Source: Arenicola marina (Eukaryota > Annelida > Polychaeta > Arenicolidae). Taken from it: a stretch of DNA of 64,000 bases. Positions 46,000-56,984 of the stretch are shown piece by piece. The notes under the pieces are model-generated. The model did no database searches. It was not told the DNA's origin and saw only the letters and a list, made by a program, of their open reading frames with translations. Position 1 is the stretch's first letter, and each line of letters begins with the position of its first letter. Location of the stretch: positions 14,161,088-14,225,087 of the forward strand of contig OZ025249.1 in the NCBI GenBank assembly GCA_964019135.1, in the 5' to 3' direction. Position numbers and translations under genes: made by a program.

Positions 46000-46138
46000 A
46001 ATCCCCTACTCTTTGCGATCTTTATCCTGCGACAAACACAGACACAGACATGACCACAGTGGGGCTCGAACCACTTACCAATGAGCCGTTGGTCTCTTAT
46101 GATACACTCTGGCCCACTGAGATATCGGGGCGGACCTA
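46000..46138 (-). mobile_element. tRNA-derived SINE, head only
   Basis: Mirror of the 19,988 and 14,788 fragments: gtggggctcgaaccac and cactgagatatcggggc. Confidence 0.75.
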
Positions 46139-46399
46139 CAGAGAAATAGTTTTCTCCGCCCCTCAGGTCTCCAAAAATAAGTGATACATTTTGCAACAGC
46201 TTACCATGGCACTGGCTGAAGTAATTTGTTATTTTCCATAGTGGCTGAAAAAATGCCAAACTATTGCCAAAAGAATTGCCCGGGGAGGAAATAGCCCCTT
46301 CCCGCACACAAAAAAACCTTCAAGTGGATTTTGACGGTAAAACGCCGCGACCCGAGCGGATTGTGGCGGTGAAAAAGGGTGGGGCCCGTAAGAAAAAAT

Positions 46400-46990
46400 C
46401 ATATAGAAATTCTATAAAAAAAATTCTAAAGGTTTCTATCGATTTTTCTTTTCAAATTATAAACGTTTTCCTTTAGAGTCTTCATAGAATTTCCATAGAA
46501 GTTCCATAGAGTTTTCATAGAATTTCCATAGAAGTTCCATAGAGTTTTCATAGAATTTCCATAGAGTTTTCATAGAATTTACACAGAATTTCCAGAGTTT
46601 TTATAGAATTTCCATATTCTTCATAGAATTTCTATATTCTTCATAGAATTTCCATAGAGTTTTCATAGAATTTCCATAGTGTTTTCATACAATTGCCATA
46701 GAATTTCCATAGTCTGCATAGAATTTCCATAAAATTTCCATAGAGTTTTCATAGAATTTCCATAGAGTTTTCATAGAATTTCCATAGAGTTTTCATAGAA
46801 TATCCATAGAATGTCCATAGAGTCTTCATAGAATTTCCATAGTCTTCCTAGAATTTACATAGCATTTCCATAGAGTTTTCATAGAAGTTCCATAGAGTTT
46901 TAATAGAATTTCCATAGAATTTACATAGAATTTCCATAGAGTTTTCATAGAATTTCCATAGAATTTCCATAGAGTCTTCATAGAGCTACC
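46400..46990 (+). repeat. About 22-bp satellite (tttccatagagttttcatagaa)
   Basis: More than 20 units built from agaatttccat and agagttttcat half-units, inserted into the C-rich repeat of copy 3 intron 1. Related ttctatagaaat sequence reappears at 48,400-48,475, so satellite plus contents (46,400-48,478) may be one inserted block absent from the left-arm copies. Confidence 0.92.
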
Positions 46991-46994
46991 TGGG

Positions 46995-47165
46995 GCCTCC
47001 CTATTGTAGTGATTAGCGTACTCGACCGCAGATCAATAAGTCCTGGGTTCAAATCCGGGCACATAATCTGGGGCATGTATCATTCCTTCATCCTTCATCA
47101 TCCTGAAGGTTCCTTGGCCCTATTTAGCCTTCATGAGCACAAAAGTGGCCTAAAGCACCAATATC
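46995..47165 (+). mobile_element. tRNA-derived SINE (second type)
   Basis: Head tattgtagtgattagcgta and gtcctgggttcaaatccggg, tail gcacaaaagtggcctaaagc. Complete enough to see both promoter boxes. Confidence 0.7.
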
Positions 47166-47174
47166 TTATAGAAT

Positions 47175-47625
47175 TAGGTGAGGGAAGACACCCTAGTTTG
47201 GTGTGGTTCCTCAAGTTTGGGAAGGGGAGATACCAACAGTTTGAGGAGGGGAGAGGCCTCAAGTTTGGGGAGGGGAGAGGCCTCAAGTCATAGGAGGGGA
47301 TACACCCCAAGTTGGACCACTCGAACTTGGAGTGGTACCCCAAGTTCGGGAGGTATCCTCAAGTAAGGGTAGAATAGACACCCTAAGTTAGAGCAGGGGA
47401 GACACCCAGAGTTAGAAGAGGGTAGACACCATAAATTAGAAGCGGGGGGACACCACAATTTAGGGGAGGGGCGACACTCAAAGCTACAGTGATTCCCATT
47501 ACGGGAAGGTAGACACCCCAAGTTAGGGGTGAGGAGACTCCCTAGTTAGGGGAGGGGAAAAACCCCAAGATGGGGTGGTAGCCCAAGTTAGGGGAGGGAG
47601 ACACACCATGTTGGTGGTTAGGCAC
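47175..47625 (+). repeat. About 20-bp minisatellite (ggggagacaccccaagttag)
   Basis: Degenerate units alternating gggaggggagac, acccc and aagttag. Short open frames here are artefacts. Confidence 0.88.
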
Positions 47626-48054
47626 CCTTGATTTGCATAGACGTTTCACTTATTAAAAGTTAAACGTTGCAGATAGAGATGAATCACACCGGTATTTGTG
47701 ACGGTGAAACTGCAAATGATGATCGATCGATTGAGGCCCCCCCCCCTCCCCCCTCAATTATAGCTTTTTAAGAAACGAAAATTTATCATGCCTATCTAGA
47801 CCGGTATGGCGGTAAATCTACCCAAATATAAGACACATATATAGTCGATTAAATTGTGGAAATCGGACAATTTATTGAAAAGTTACAGATTGTCACACTT
47901 GAGCCCCATCCGGCACGCTGTGCAAAAACAAAGTGTCTTTCGACAGTCGGAACCGGGAGTCCCTCGGCCAAAAAACTCGTAGAAACTTTAATATTAAATA
48001 TATTTTATTTTTGTTTCCTTTATTTAGTATTTGGGGTCTCAATAATTACAACGC

Positions 48055-48295
48055 TTCTCTGCCACTTCGTGTTCGGACAAATACGTAATCCATTCTGGTG
48101 TTACGGGGGTAGGGTAAACTACCCGCGTAAAAGTTCCAATGAATAAATTTTGGTAGATTTTGAAAATGATATTCACAAATAAGGAAAAGAGAGGAAGGAA
48201 GTTCTCATGAGGAATGAGAACAACTAGATTTGATTACTATTGCAATTTGTTTCGGGTTGACCCCTGATTCAGCACAGGCTGTCCAGGCTATAAAG
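48055..48295 (+). repeat. Dispersed repeat, direct partner at 52,780-52,990
   Basis: Both contain tacgtaatccat, gggtagggtaaacta, gattttggtagattttg-like and ttgcaatttgtttcgggttg. The second copy lies in the joint between copies 3 and 4. Confidence 0.85.
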
Positions 48296-48737
48296 AGTAA
48301 TTCTACAAACCTGCAGACGGACCTATCATGATCGGCTACCAGAGGAAAAAAATGGCTCTGTCGAAATATTATCTCTATATATATTCCATAGCAACCAATT
48401 GATCTATAGAAGTATCCCTACATCTTCTATAGAAATAATGTTAGAAATATCTGTTTACGTTCTATAGAAAATAATTGTCCCCCCCCCCCCTGGGACGGAC
48501 CACATGATAAGTAAGCATACAGCTTCAGTGTGTAGTCTTAGTTTATCCCTTCTGTCAGCAGTTCTTCAACAGTTTTTGCCTCTAGGGGAAAACATCCTGG
48601 CTCGAACTGAACGAAGCGCATGTTAAATGTGGCAGTGGCATATTCACCATTTCGTTTTTCTCTATTAGTCATGGTTATCATACAGGCGTCCAGAAGACCG
48701 GTTGATGGTTGGTGTTATTTCGACGAAACTTCTTATG

Positions 48738-49422
48738 ATAAAAAGTATGACCTATCTATTCAAAACATTTTGTATGTCTGCCTATGGTAGTCAGCTATGG
48801 GACTTCTCAAACGCGGCGTGTCGTTGTTACTACACTGCCTGGCGGAAAACAGTGCGTATACTGTTCAATCTTCCGTATCGAACTCATTCCCTGCTACTAC
48901 CTGTTATATGTTTTGATCATTCGGTAGAACTACAACTACACTTAGGGCTCATGACGTTTGTTCGTAGTATCTTGACCAGTGAAAATGTGTGTACAAAGAC
49001 CTGTGCCAGACTCGCTTTTAACGGAAGTAAGTCGAATATCAGTAAAAGTATTAACTACATATGTGATCAATAGAAAAAACTGTAAATATAACATTAAGAC
49101 GTTTACCATCTCGGAAATTAAGTCATTCATGATTAATCACACCGCCTCTGTCTCTATTGAATACGAAATGCGCGCTGGTGCGATACTAGACTTCCTGCAA
49201 TTTAAGATGAATTCCACTGACTCAGTTGAAGTACATAATTTGAACGAGATTATCGAATATTTATGCATAACATATAGACCCCCAATGCAACGTTGACATT
49301 TAATTCAGTTGATTGTTATTTTACTCTTAGTTTATCTCGTTTAATTCCCATTCTTTGTGTTGTATTCATTCTGTGTGTTTATGTATGGTGAACTTCGAGT
49401 TCGAATAAAGATATATATATAA
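48738..49422 (+). mobile_element. LINE 3' fragment in copy 3 intron 1
   Basis: Frames encode YLFKTFCMSAYGSQLWDFS and YYTAWRKTVRILFNLPYRTH, characteristic of the C-terminal part of LINE ORF2, and the DNA ends cgaataaagatatatatat. The left-arm copies at about 14,205 and 19,510 are empty at this point. Only the last about 190 codons are present, in two frames. Confidence 0.85.
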
Positions 49423-49429
49423 AGTCTCG

Positions 49430-50120
49430 ATACGCAAACTCACTGACAGCGCGGTGACGTTTCAGCTCATATCTTGATCGACATTGCATGTAGACCATCG
49501 CAGTCGGTCTACTTCGCTTTGCTGATCACAGTTCAATACTGGTAAAGCATAGCAATGGGTTTCGTCAAGCCACAATTGCAATACTAGTGTCTCTTCCGGC
49601 TAGCTATTGACCATAGAAAACGTTCGCATTTTGCTCAACGCTAAATATGGCCTACAATGGGCAATCCCATAACAGCGATTTTCGTCTGTCTCGTTTGTTA
49701 CTTAGTATGTTTACTGTGGCAATATTGTTGTCACATGAGCTGGCTCTCTCTCACAGCTGACTCTTCTTGTGTGATGTCAGCTGCGTTCCTTTGACGCCCA
49801 GCACATGTCCCGTGACTTGTAAACATTCTCTGTAACCATACCTTAAAGTACATTATGTCACTTATTTTGAGGGCACTAATTAATAGTGAATTATATACAT
49901 ATACCGTTCGACACGGCGATATTCCAGTGCGAACGAATCTTATAGTTTATTATGTTCAATTAGATAAGATTGGTTTATTACAATAAGTTCTACTTCCAAA
50001 ATGACGGGCCCCTACCTCTCCGCCGGCTTGCCACTCTCAGAGCACACGCGTGCGACATACATGTCAAGTGGACTGAAATATTGCAGTCAAGTGTTTCCCA
50101 TTGTTTAGCACGGCTATATT
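49430..50120 (-). repeat. Inverted copy of gene L intron 1 (13,420-14,210)
   Basis: Continuous reverse-complement similarity including cgttcgcattttgctcaac and gagctggctctctctcac. No coding content. Confidence 0.85.
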
Positions 50121-50122
50121 AA

Positions 50123-50552
50123 GGGCGTGTTCGATTTACCTGAAACCGACAGGAAACCGAAGCAGTTTTTAAAACCGGTTTCAGCGGTTTGCCCACCTAA
50201 AGGCGAACGCATAGTTTCATTGGTTAGGCAATAGCGATGTGCTTATGAATTTGTACCAGCATACATATGCCGTCTGTTTAATTTCCTACAGCGATTGGAC
50301 TGTTCGTGAATAAATTATTGTCAAACTTTTGTCCCGAAGTCGCGATTCATTATAATTATGATTATGATTATGATTCAATTATGATTAACTACGGTGTATG
50401 TATGGACTGAACTGACCGTTCCGCGGAACAGAAACCGTTAAACCAGCTCTATCGATAGTTTCACGGTTTCGAGCAAAACGGTTCCGGTTCTTCTCTTGTC
50501 GCACAGTCAATTCGGCAAACCGGTTTTGGTTTCATGCAAATCGAACACACCC
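50123..50552 (-). mobile_element. Harbinger-like MITE, third copy
   Basis: Ends gggcgtgttcgattt and aaatcgaacacaccc, flanked by TAA and TAG. Same insertion site as the 13,042 element, so it predates the duplication. Confidence 0.8.
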
Positions 50553-50876
50553 TAGTAAAGTCTCACACCCGACCACATTCATCGCCGTCAGATGTGTGAC
50601 ACAGCCACAATGTCCATATTAACAACCTAGAACATGATGTTTGCTGCAATAGCTTTGATGTTGATGCAGTAGCGTTGATGCAGCTTTTGTAATGCAACTG
50701 TCAGGCACATGAACCAGCCCCGCCCCAGCCCAACGCGGTATGCCGGGTTGATCGTAATTATTTATGCAGTTTGAAATCGAAATGTTCTGTTTTTAACGGA
50801 AGGCAAATCAGTGCCGGTGACATTCACACCTTCTCATTTAAGCATGCTTAAACTATAGTTTACTTTCCCCAATTAG

Positions 50877-51029
50877 CCGCGTGTCTGTTCGGGACGGCTT
50901 CGGACTGTGAGTTCCAGTGTCACTGTGCCGGTGGCGCCACCTGTGATCCGGACACGGGAGTCTGTCCGGGAGAGTGTGCTCAGGACAATCCTGGTCTGTT
51001 CACCTGGAGCGGCGAGGCCTGTCAGATAG
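50877..51029 (+). CDS. Copy 3 exon 2: 8-Cys EGF-like module
   Basis: 153 nt, open: CLFGTASDCEFQCHCAGG, CDPDTGVCPGEC, GEACQIG; acceptor aattag, donor GTAAGG. Confidence 0.87.
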   Translation, partial: PRVCSGRLRTVSSSVTVPVAPPVIRTRESVRESVLRTILVCSPGAARPVR

Positions 51030-51889
51030 GTAAGGTGTGGTCGACACCACCTGTCTATGGTATCAATTGGATGACATATATATATATCGGTTGAAGTTCG
51101 CAGTCGAACGTGTATTTGTGTTGGCAAGGTGTCCATGTACTACAGCACTATGGCCGGCCATGCAGACATTAAAATCGCTAGTAATTATCATAACATGGAT
51201 CATAGCGTGGAACACGTACGATAGGCAAGTTAAAGTCCATACTTCAAAATCATGTGTTAAAGATGCACCGTGGAAATGTTTGATGACCCCATTCTGAACT
51301 CCCATAGGCCGCTGAGACGCTGTAACTAGATCTAACTGGCACTTGCAAATCATATCGAATGAACCATAGTGATCAACAGTCAGAGGCATGGTGGACCTAT
51401 ATTTGTTTGTATACTTTAGGTGTCGACCCCATACATGTGTATATAAAACATCATTAACCATAAACCAAGATGAGAGTACAGATGATCTCTCCGTAAGTGT
51501 AGCTTAATTGGTAAGCAGGCTGAGCTACATATCATCGTGGGTTCCAACCTAGCTACCTTCATTTTGGCGTGATGCTCTTTCAAATTGCTCTTATCATCCC
51601 ACCGAGCCGAGGCCGAGACCATACACGTGACAAAATATGTATTCTGATAAAGCAGCCTATATTTCGAACTAATACCGCTCAACATATATGAATACAGAAA
51701 TATAATGATCGAACCGATCTATCATCAAGTGCAATAAATGACATTTTTAAGAAAAGGCATCCTCATGTGATGGTAAACAGATGAAATCAACAATAATAGT
51801 GTCGTAAATGGGAAAGTAAATCGATAAATAATGTGGCTATAAAGCCGTGATGCACGTAACTAATACATTCATAGTGATATCTTTCTACC

Positions 51890-51995
51890 GACCAGACTGG
51901 GTTGTTAAATACAGTGTACAGTGCTGAGACCTTTAAAGGGAAGGTCATTGACGGTGTGTCTTCCTTCATCTTGACGCGGACACAGCTCCATGTTT
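51890..51995 (+). pseudogene. Ghost copy of exon 3 in copy 3
   Basis: Same relic as at 11,562-11,705: accagactgggttgttaa, gggaaggtcattgacgg, cttgacgcggac. Decayed and lacking the second half. Confidence 0.65.
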
Positions 51996-52028
51996 AGTAA
52001 TACCGCTACATATCAACTGTTTTATCAG

Positions 52029-52253
52029 GTAACGTGGCCCGTGGTAAGTCCACCAACCAGACGGGAGCGTACGACATATTGTACAGTGATCAGGCTGTCG
52101 ATGGGGAGGTCATTGACGGTACACACAGCGATCAGCGGTATGTTTGCGCTCACACTGACGCGGGGGACGGAAATCACGCCAAGTGGACTGTGGACCTCGC
52201 CGGCGACTACGTCATCCACAACGTCACGGTCTTCAACTCCAACAATGCCGGAG
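52029..52253 (+). CDS. Copy 3 exon 3: first half of lectin domain
   Basis: 225 nt, open: NVARGKSTNQTGAYD, DQAVDGEVIDG, VCAHTDAG, WTVDLAGDYVIHNVTVFN; donor GTGAGT. No partner exon follows. Confidence 0.85.
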
Positions 52254-52562
52254 GTGAGTTACTTTAAACTATTTAATTAACTCAGGAAGATTTGATACCA
52301 ACGGATGAACTACTGTTCCAGTACAATGTTATAATCTTCACCACAATGCCTACTTAGTAACGCCTGTCCTACACATTTCATGTTCTTGGCCTGCATGTTT
52401 TGAAAGATGCACTGACTCGTGTTGTCATATCATTTCACCAATCACAATCAATGCGTCAGACAGTTCAGTGAAGATGTAAAAAATGCTGATGCATATGGGT
52501 TTGTCACGTTCGCTTCATTGGTCGCCTGTCAAACTCAAAGCTTTTATTAAGGACGTTGTTAC

Positions 52563-52785
52563 GTTGCAAAATGTCCGCCCGTTGCAAAATGTCCGCCAGG
52601 CAAATATCGTTGCATTATGTCCGCCCAAAAAGCAATTCGTCGTTGCAAAATGTCCGCCCGGAAAATATCGTTGCATTATGTCCGCCCAAAACTCAATTCG
52701 TCGTTGCAAAATGTCCGCCCGGCAAATATCGTTGCATTATGTCCGCCCAAAACTCAATTCGTCGTTGCATTATGTCCGCTCACTT
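52563..52785 (+). repeat. 61-bp minisatellite (ttgcaaaatgtccgcc / ttgcattatgtccgcc)
   Basis: Units start at 52642, 52703 and 52764 with an exact 61-bp period, preceded by shorter units. It lies exactly where homology between copy 3 and gene L ends. Confidence 0.92.
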
Positions 52786-53932
52786 CGTGTAAGGTCAATA
52801 CGTAATCCATGCTGGTCCTTTCGTGGGTAGGGTAAACTACGCCCGTAAAAAATATGTTCTCATGAATAGATTTTGGTAGATTTTGGAAATGATATTACCA
52901 GATACATAAGGAATGAGAAAAACGGGTTTGATTACTATTGCAATTTGTTTCGGGTTGACCCCTTATTCTGTACAGGCTGCCCGGACTAGTAGGCGCTATG
53001 TAGTCCAAATGGGTATTGTAGGCGGTAAATGGGTTATTGTAGGCGCTATAAGGATAATCGTCCAATTTCGACCAACGTGCTCATTAAAGCCGCATTGCAT
53101 GCCTACAGGTCTCATGACCGGCCCCGTTAACGTGTTGAAGATAGTTATCGCTAAACCTAGTATTGATGGAACTGCAGGAACCGTGGTTTTGGCCCCCGTG
53201 ACGTCACGATGACGAAACTTTCGCTCGCCAATTTAATAACGAAGTATAACTTAAATTCACATGCACTTTGAAGCCAAGAGCGATTGTCTCATAGTTAATG
53301 GGGCTATGCATTTTCTCTTTTTTATTTCTTATGACAGGATATATCGCATAATAACTGAGTAATAGATCTAATAATCCGTTCGCTGTACAGAGCGATCACG
53401 ACTGTTTTATTGTTCCTCACTGTACGTTAAATGTCCATTTCGCGAAGATTACGTCAGCAAATCTAACAGTACTAATACTGACAAAGCGTCAGGAGAAAGT
53501 CACATCAGCGAAGGGTACAAATACCTTCAACGAGGTGTATATATAACATGTTATACAGATGTTTCCATCTCAACTTCCCGAAATCAAATCGTAATGAGAT
53601 CTCCATATCGACGTCCTTAAGACGTTGGAGTTTGACATGCGATCAAAGAGCGAAAGTCGCAAACCCATATGCATCAACTTTTGACACCGTAGATTTTCCT
53701 CATTAACAGAAGTCTTCACTGAACCGACTGACGTAATGATTGTGATTGGTGAAATGATGGCAACACGAGTCAGAGCATCTTTTAAAACATGCCGGCCGAG
53801 AACATGAAAAGGCGTAGAACAGGCGTTAGTAAGTAGGCATTGTGGTGAAGACTATAACATTAAACTGGAACAGTAGTTCATCCGTTGGTATCAAATCTTC
53901 CTGGGTTGAATAAATGGTTTAAAGTAACTCAC

Positions 53933-54157
53933 CTCCGCCATCGTATGTGTTGAAGACCGTGACGTTGTGGATGACGTAGTCGCCGCCGAGGTCCACGGTC
54001 CACTTGGAGTGGTTTCCCCAACTCGCTTCAGGGTAAGCGCAGACATACTCCTGCTGGTTGGGTCTATCGTCAATGACCTTCCCATCGACAGCCTTATAAC
54101 TGAACCGTATGTCGTCCCTTCCCGTCTGGTTGGTTGGCTTATCACGAGCCACATTAC
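53933..54157 (-). CDS. Copy 4 exon 3: first half of lectin domain
   Basis: 225 nt, open: NVARDKPTNQTGRDD, YKAVDGKVIDD, VCAYPEAS, WTVDLGGDYVIHNVTVFN; the usual CAH is CAY here. Confidence 0.84.
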
Positions 54158-54199
54158 CTGGTGGAACAGTTTATATACATGGTATTATTCCCATAGCGC

Positions 54200-54345
54200 T
54201 GTGTCCGCGTCAAGGTGAAAGCAGACACACCCATGAGCGATCAACGACTGTCAATGACCTTCCCATCGAAGGTCTCATCACTGTACACTGTATTTAACAA
54301 CCCGGTCTGATCGGTGGGCTTACCACGGCCCTAGACATCTAGATA
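54200..54345 (-). pseudogene. Ghost copy of exon 3 in copy 4
   Basis: Near-identical to the relic at 11,562-11,705: cccggtctgatcggtggg, aatgaccttcccatcga, cgcgtcaaggtgaaagc. Confidence 0.65.
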
Positions 54346-55215
54346 GTTATCACTATGAATGTATTATTTTTGTGCATCTTCGCTTTATACCTACATTATT
54401 TACCCATTTATTTTCAGATTTGTGACATTATTATTGTTGAATCCATATGTTTACCAACAAATGAAGATGAATTTTCTTGATGGTTAAAAATGTCATTTAT
54501 TGCACTTGATGATAGATCGATTCGATCTATTCGAACTTATCGCTCTCAACATATATGTATACAGAAATATATTTCTGTATTCATAAATTTTGAGAGGTAT
54601 TAGTTCGAAATATAGGCCGCTTTATCAAAATACATATTTGGTCGTGTTTATCGTCTCGGCCGCGAATCGGTGGGATGAAAAGACTAATTTAAAAGAGCCT
54701 CACGCCAAAATGGAGGTAGCTGGCTTGGAACCCAAGACCTGATGATATGTAGCTCAGCCTGCTTACCAACTAAGCTACACGTACGGAGAGATCATTTGCA
54801 CTCTCATCTTGGTTTATGATTAATTATATTTTAGGTCTACACCTAAAGTATACACACGAATACGGGTCCACCATGCCTCTTACCGTTGATCACTATGGTT
54901 CATTCGATATGATCTGTAAGTGGCAGTTAGATGTAGATACAGCGTCTCGGCGTCATCAAACACTTCCACGGTGCCTCTTTGACACATAACTCATATGTTA
55001 GGTACGGACTTTAATGTGCCTATCCTATATGTTCCACTCTATGTTCAACGTTATGATATCATTAGCAATATGTCTGTATGGGCGGCCATCGTGTTGTAGT
55101 ACATGGACTACTTGCCAAAACAAACGCATACACGCTTCACCGCAAACTTAATTCGACGGATATATGTGTGTCATCCAATTGATACCATAGACAGGCGGTG
55201 TCGATCACCCCTTAC

Positions 55216-55368
55216 CTATTTGACAGGCCTCTCCGCTCCAGGGGAACAGACCAGGACTGTCCTGAGCACACTCTCCCGGACAGACTCCCGTGTCCGGATC
55301 ACAGGTGGCGCCACCGACACAGTGACACTTGAACTCACAGTCCGAATCCCACCCGAACAGACATGCGG
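55216..55368 (-). CDS. Copy 4 exon 2: 8-Cys EGF-like module
   Basis: 153 nt, open: CLFGWDSDCEFKCHCVGG, CDPDTGVCPGEC, GEACQIG; eight cysteines kept. Confidence 0.85.
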   Translation of the reverse strand, partial: PHVCSGGIRTVSSSVTVSVAPPVIRTRESVRESVLRTVLVCSPGAERPVK

Positions 55369-55665
55369 CTAATTGAGGAAAATAAACTATAGTGTAAGAC
55401 AAAAACAAGCATCCTTAAATAAGAAGGTGTGAATGTCACCGACATACCTATTTGCCTTCGGTTAATAACAGAACATTTCGATTTTAAACTATATAAATAA
55501 TTACGAGTAACCCGGCATGCCGCGTTGGGCCGGGGTGGGGCTGGTTCATGTGCCTGTAAGTTGCATTACAATAGCTACATCAGGTTCGGGGTTGTTAATA
55601 TGGACATTGTGGCTGTGTCATGCATATGACGGCGATGAAAGTGGTCGGGTGTGAGTCTTTACTTA

Positions 55666-55911
55666 GAGCGTGTTCGATTTGCATGAAACCAAAACGGGTT
55701 TGCCAACAGGAGAAGAACGGAAACCGTTTTGCTGGAAGCCGTGAAACTATCGAGAGAGCTGGTTTGACGGTTTCCGCTCCACGGATCGATCAGTTCAGTC
55801 GACACACAGACCGTAGTTAATCATAATTGTAATGAATCGAGACTTTTGGACAAAGAGTATGACAATAATTTAATCGCGGTAGAAAATTACACAGACGGCA
55901 TATGTATGCTG
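55666..55911 (+). mobile_element. Harbinger-like MITE, truncated copy
   Basis: Left end gagcgtgttcgatttgc preceded by TTA. The right third, with its inverted repeat, is deleted and joined to the sequence matching 13,475. Confidence 0.75.
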
Positions 55912-56276
55912 ACATGTATGTCGCTCGCGTGTGCGTTGGGAGCGGCAAGCCGGCGGAGAGGCAGGGGCCGTCATTTTGGAAGAAGAATTTAATCTAATAA
56001 ACTAAACGGATCTAATTGAACATAATAAACCATGAGATTTGTTTGCACTGGAATATCGACGTGTCGAAAATTCTGAACAATCATATCAAAAGGTATATAT
56101 ATATATAACTCATAATTGATTCATAACGTCAAAATGAAATAAGTGACATAATGTGCTTTAAGGTGTGTGCACATGCAAGTCAAGGGACATGGCGTCAAAT
56201 GAAAACCAGCTGACACCACAAGCAAAGAGTCGGCTTTAAGAGAGCGATAGGCCATGTAACAATCATATTGCCACAG

Positions 56277-56495
56277 TGAGCGCATTTCTTTGGTAACCCG
56301 GGTGTATCCCTGCGGTGGACCGAATACGCACATTACGCATCGGTAAACCGCCCGACACTTCTTTCACCCGGGCATAGGTGCGCACGCATCCATTCGGTAT
56401 GCCGATGTGCCCCGTTCAAAACAGCACGGGTCATTCGGGAGAAGACGGCGGCTGATTGAAGGAATACCGAACGTGGCCCAAAGAAATGCACCTAG
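56277..56495 (+). mobile_element. About 219-bp MITE-like insertion
   Basis: The ends gcgcatttctttggtaac and gtggcccaaagaaatgca are imperfect inverted repeats. Copy 3 (about 49,710, inverted) keeps the uninterrupted attgccacagtaaacat-type site. No coding capacity. Confidence 0.75.
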
Positions 56496-56984
56496 TAAAC
56501 ATACTAAGTAACGAACGAGACGGAATGAAGCATAGCGTGAGACGGAGGACGAAAATCGAGGTTATGGGATTGCCCGGTGTAGGCCATATTTAGCGTTGAG
56601 CAAAATGCGAACGTGTTCTAGGGTCAATAGCTAGGCGATAGAGACATTTGTCCTTCAGTTATGGTTTGACGAAACCACCAACAATTTGCTATACTTCGCC
56701 ATTATTGCACGTTTATTAGTGAAGTGAAGTAGATAGGTCTAAGTTGAACATTATAAGAACGACCGCGGTGGTCTACATGCCATATCGACCAAGTTATAGG
56801 CCTAAGCCGAAACGTCACCGCGCTGTCAGTCAGTTTGCGTATCGAGGCTTTATAATGGGATTGACCATGCTTTTATTATTGTTTCGCGTTCAAACTATCG
56901 ATTTCGATGCCGTTTGGCACTAATATTTGTACATATTCCACGACGTATGGGTCCTCGACCTTCATTCATGTAGTAACAGCGATT

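Larger units (their letters stand above)
44045..52253 (+). pseudogene. Copy 3: truncated receptor gene (signal peptide, EGF, half lectin domain)
   Basis: Three intact exons, 44045-44114, 50877-51029 and 52029-52253, with correct lengths and phases match gene L exons 1-3. Intron 1 (6.8 kb) is an inverted copy of gene L intron 1, with its own insertions. No exon 4 or later exon follows: homology to gene L stops near 52,560 (L 10,990) and the inverted copy 4 begins at 53,000. A transcript could at most yield a short secreted EGF plus half lectin fold, unless it splices beyond the window. Probably a duplication relic, though each exon is still open. Confidence 0.75.
53933..55368 (-). pseudogene. 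Copy 4: truncated receptor gene (EGF and half lectin domain)
   Basis: Two open exons, 55368-55216 (153 nt) and 54157-53933 (225 nt), with correct acceptors, donors and phases match gene L exons 2-3. No exon 1 is seen to the right as far as 64,000, and no exon 4 to the left before copy 3. It faces copy 3 tail to tail. Likely a fragment copied in the direct duplication of 10.3-14.9 kb. Confidence 0.78.

Noticed and set aside
46999-47075. tRNA gene
   Set aside because: Same reason: A/B boxes with a SINE body, no clear acceptor stem.
48702-49296. Host gene in two overlapping frames
   Set aside because: Residues match the C-terminal part of LINE ORF2 and the segment is a precise insertion compared with the empty sites.
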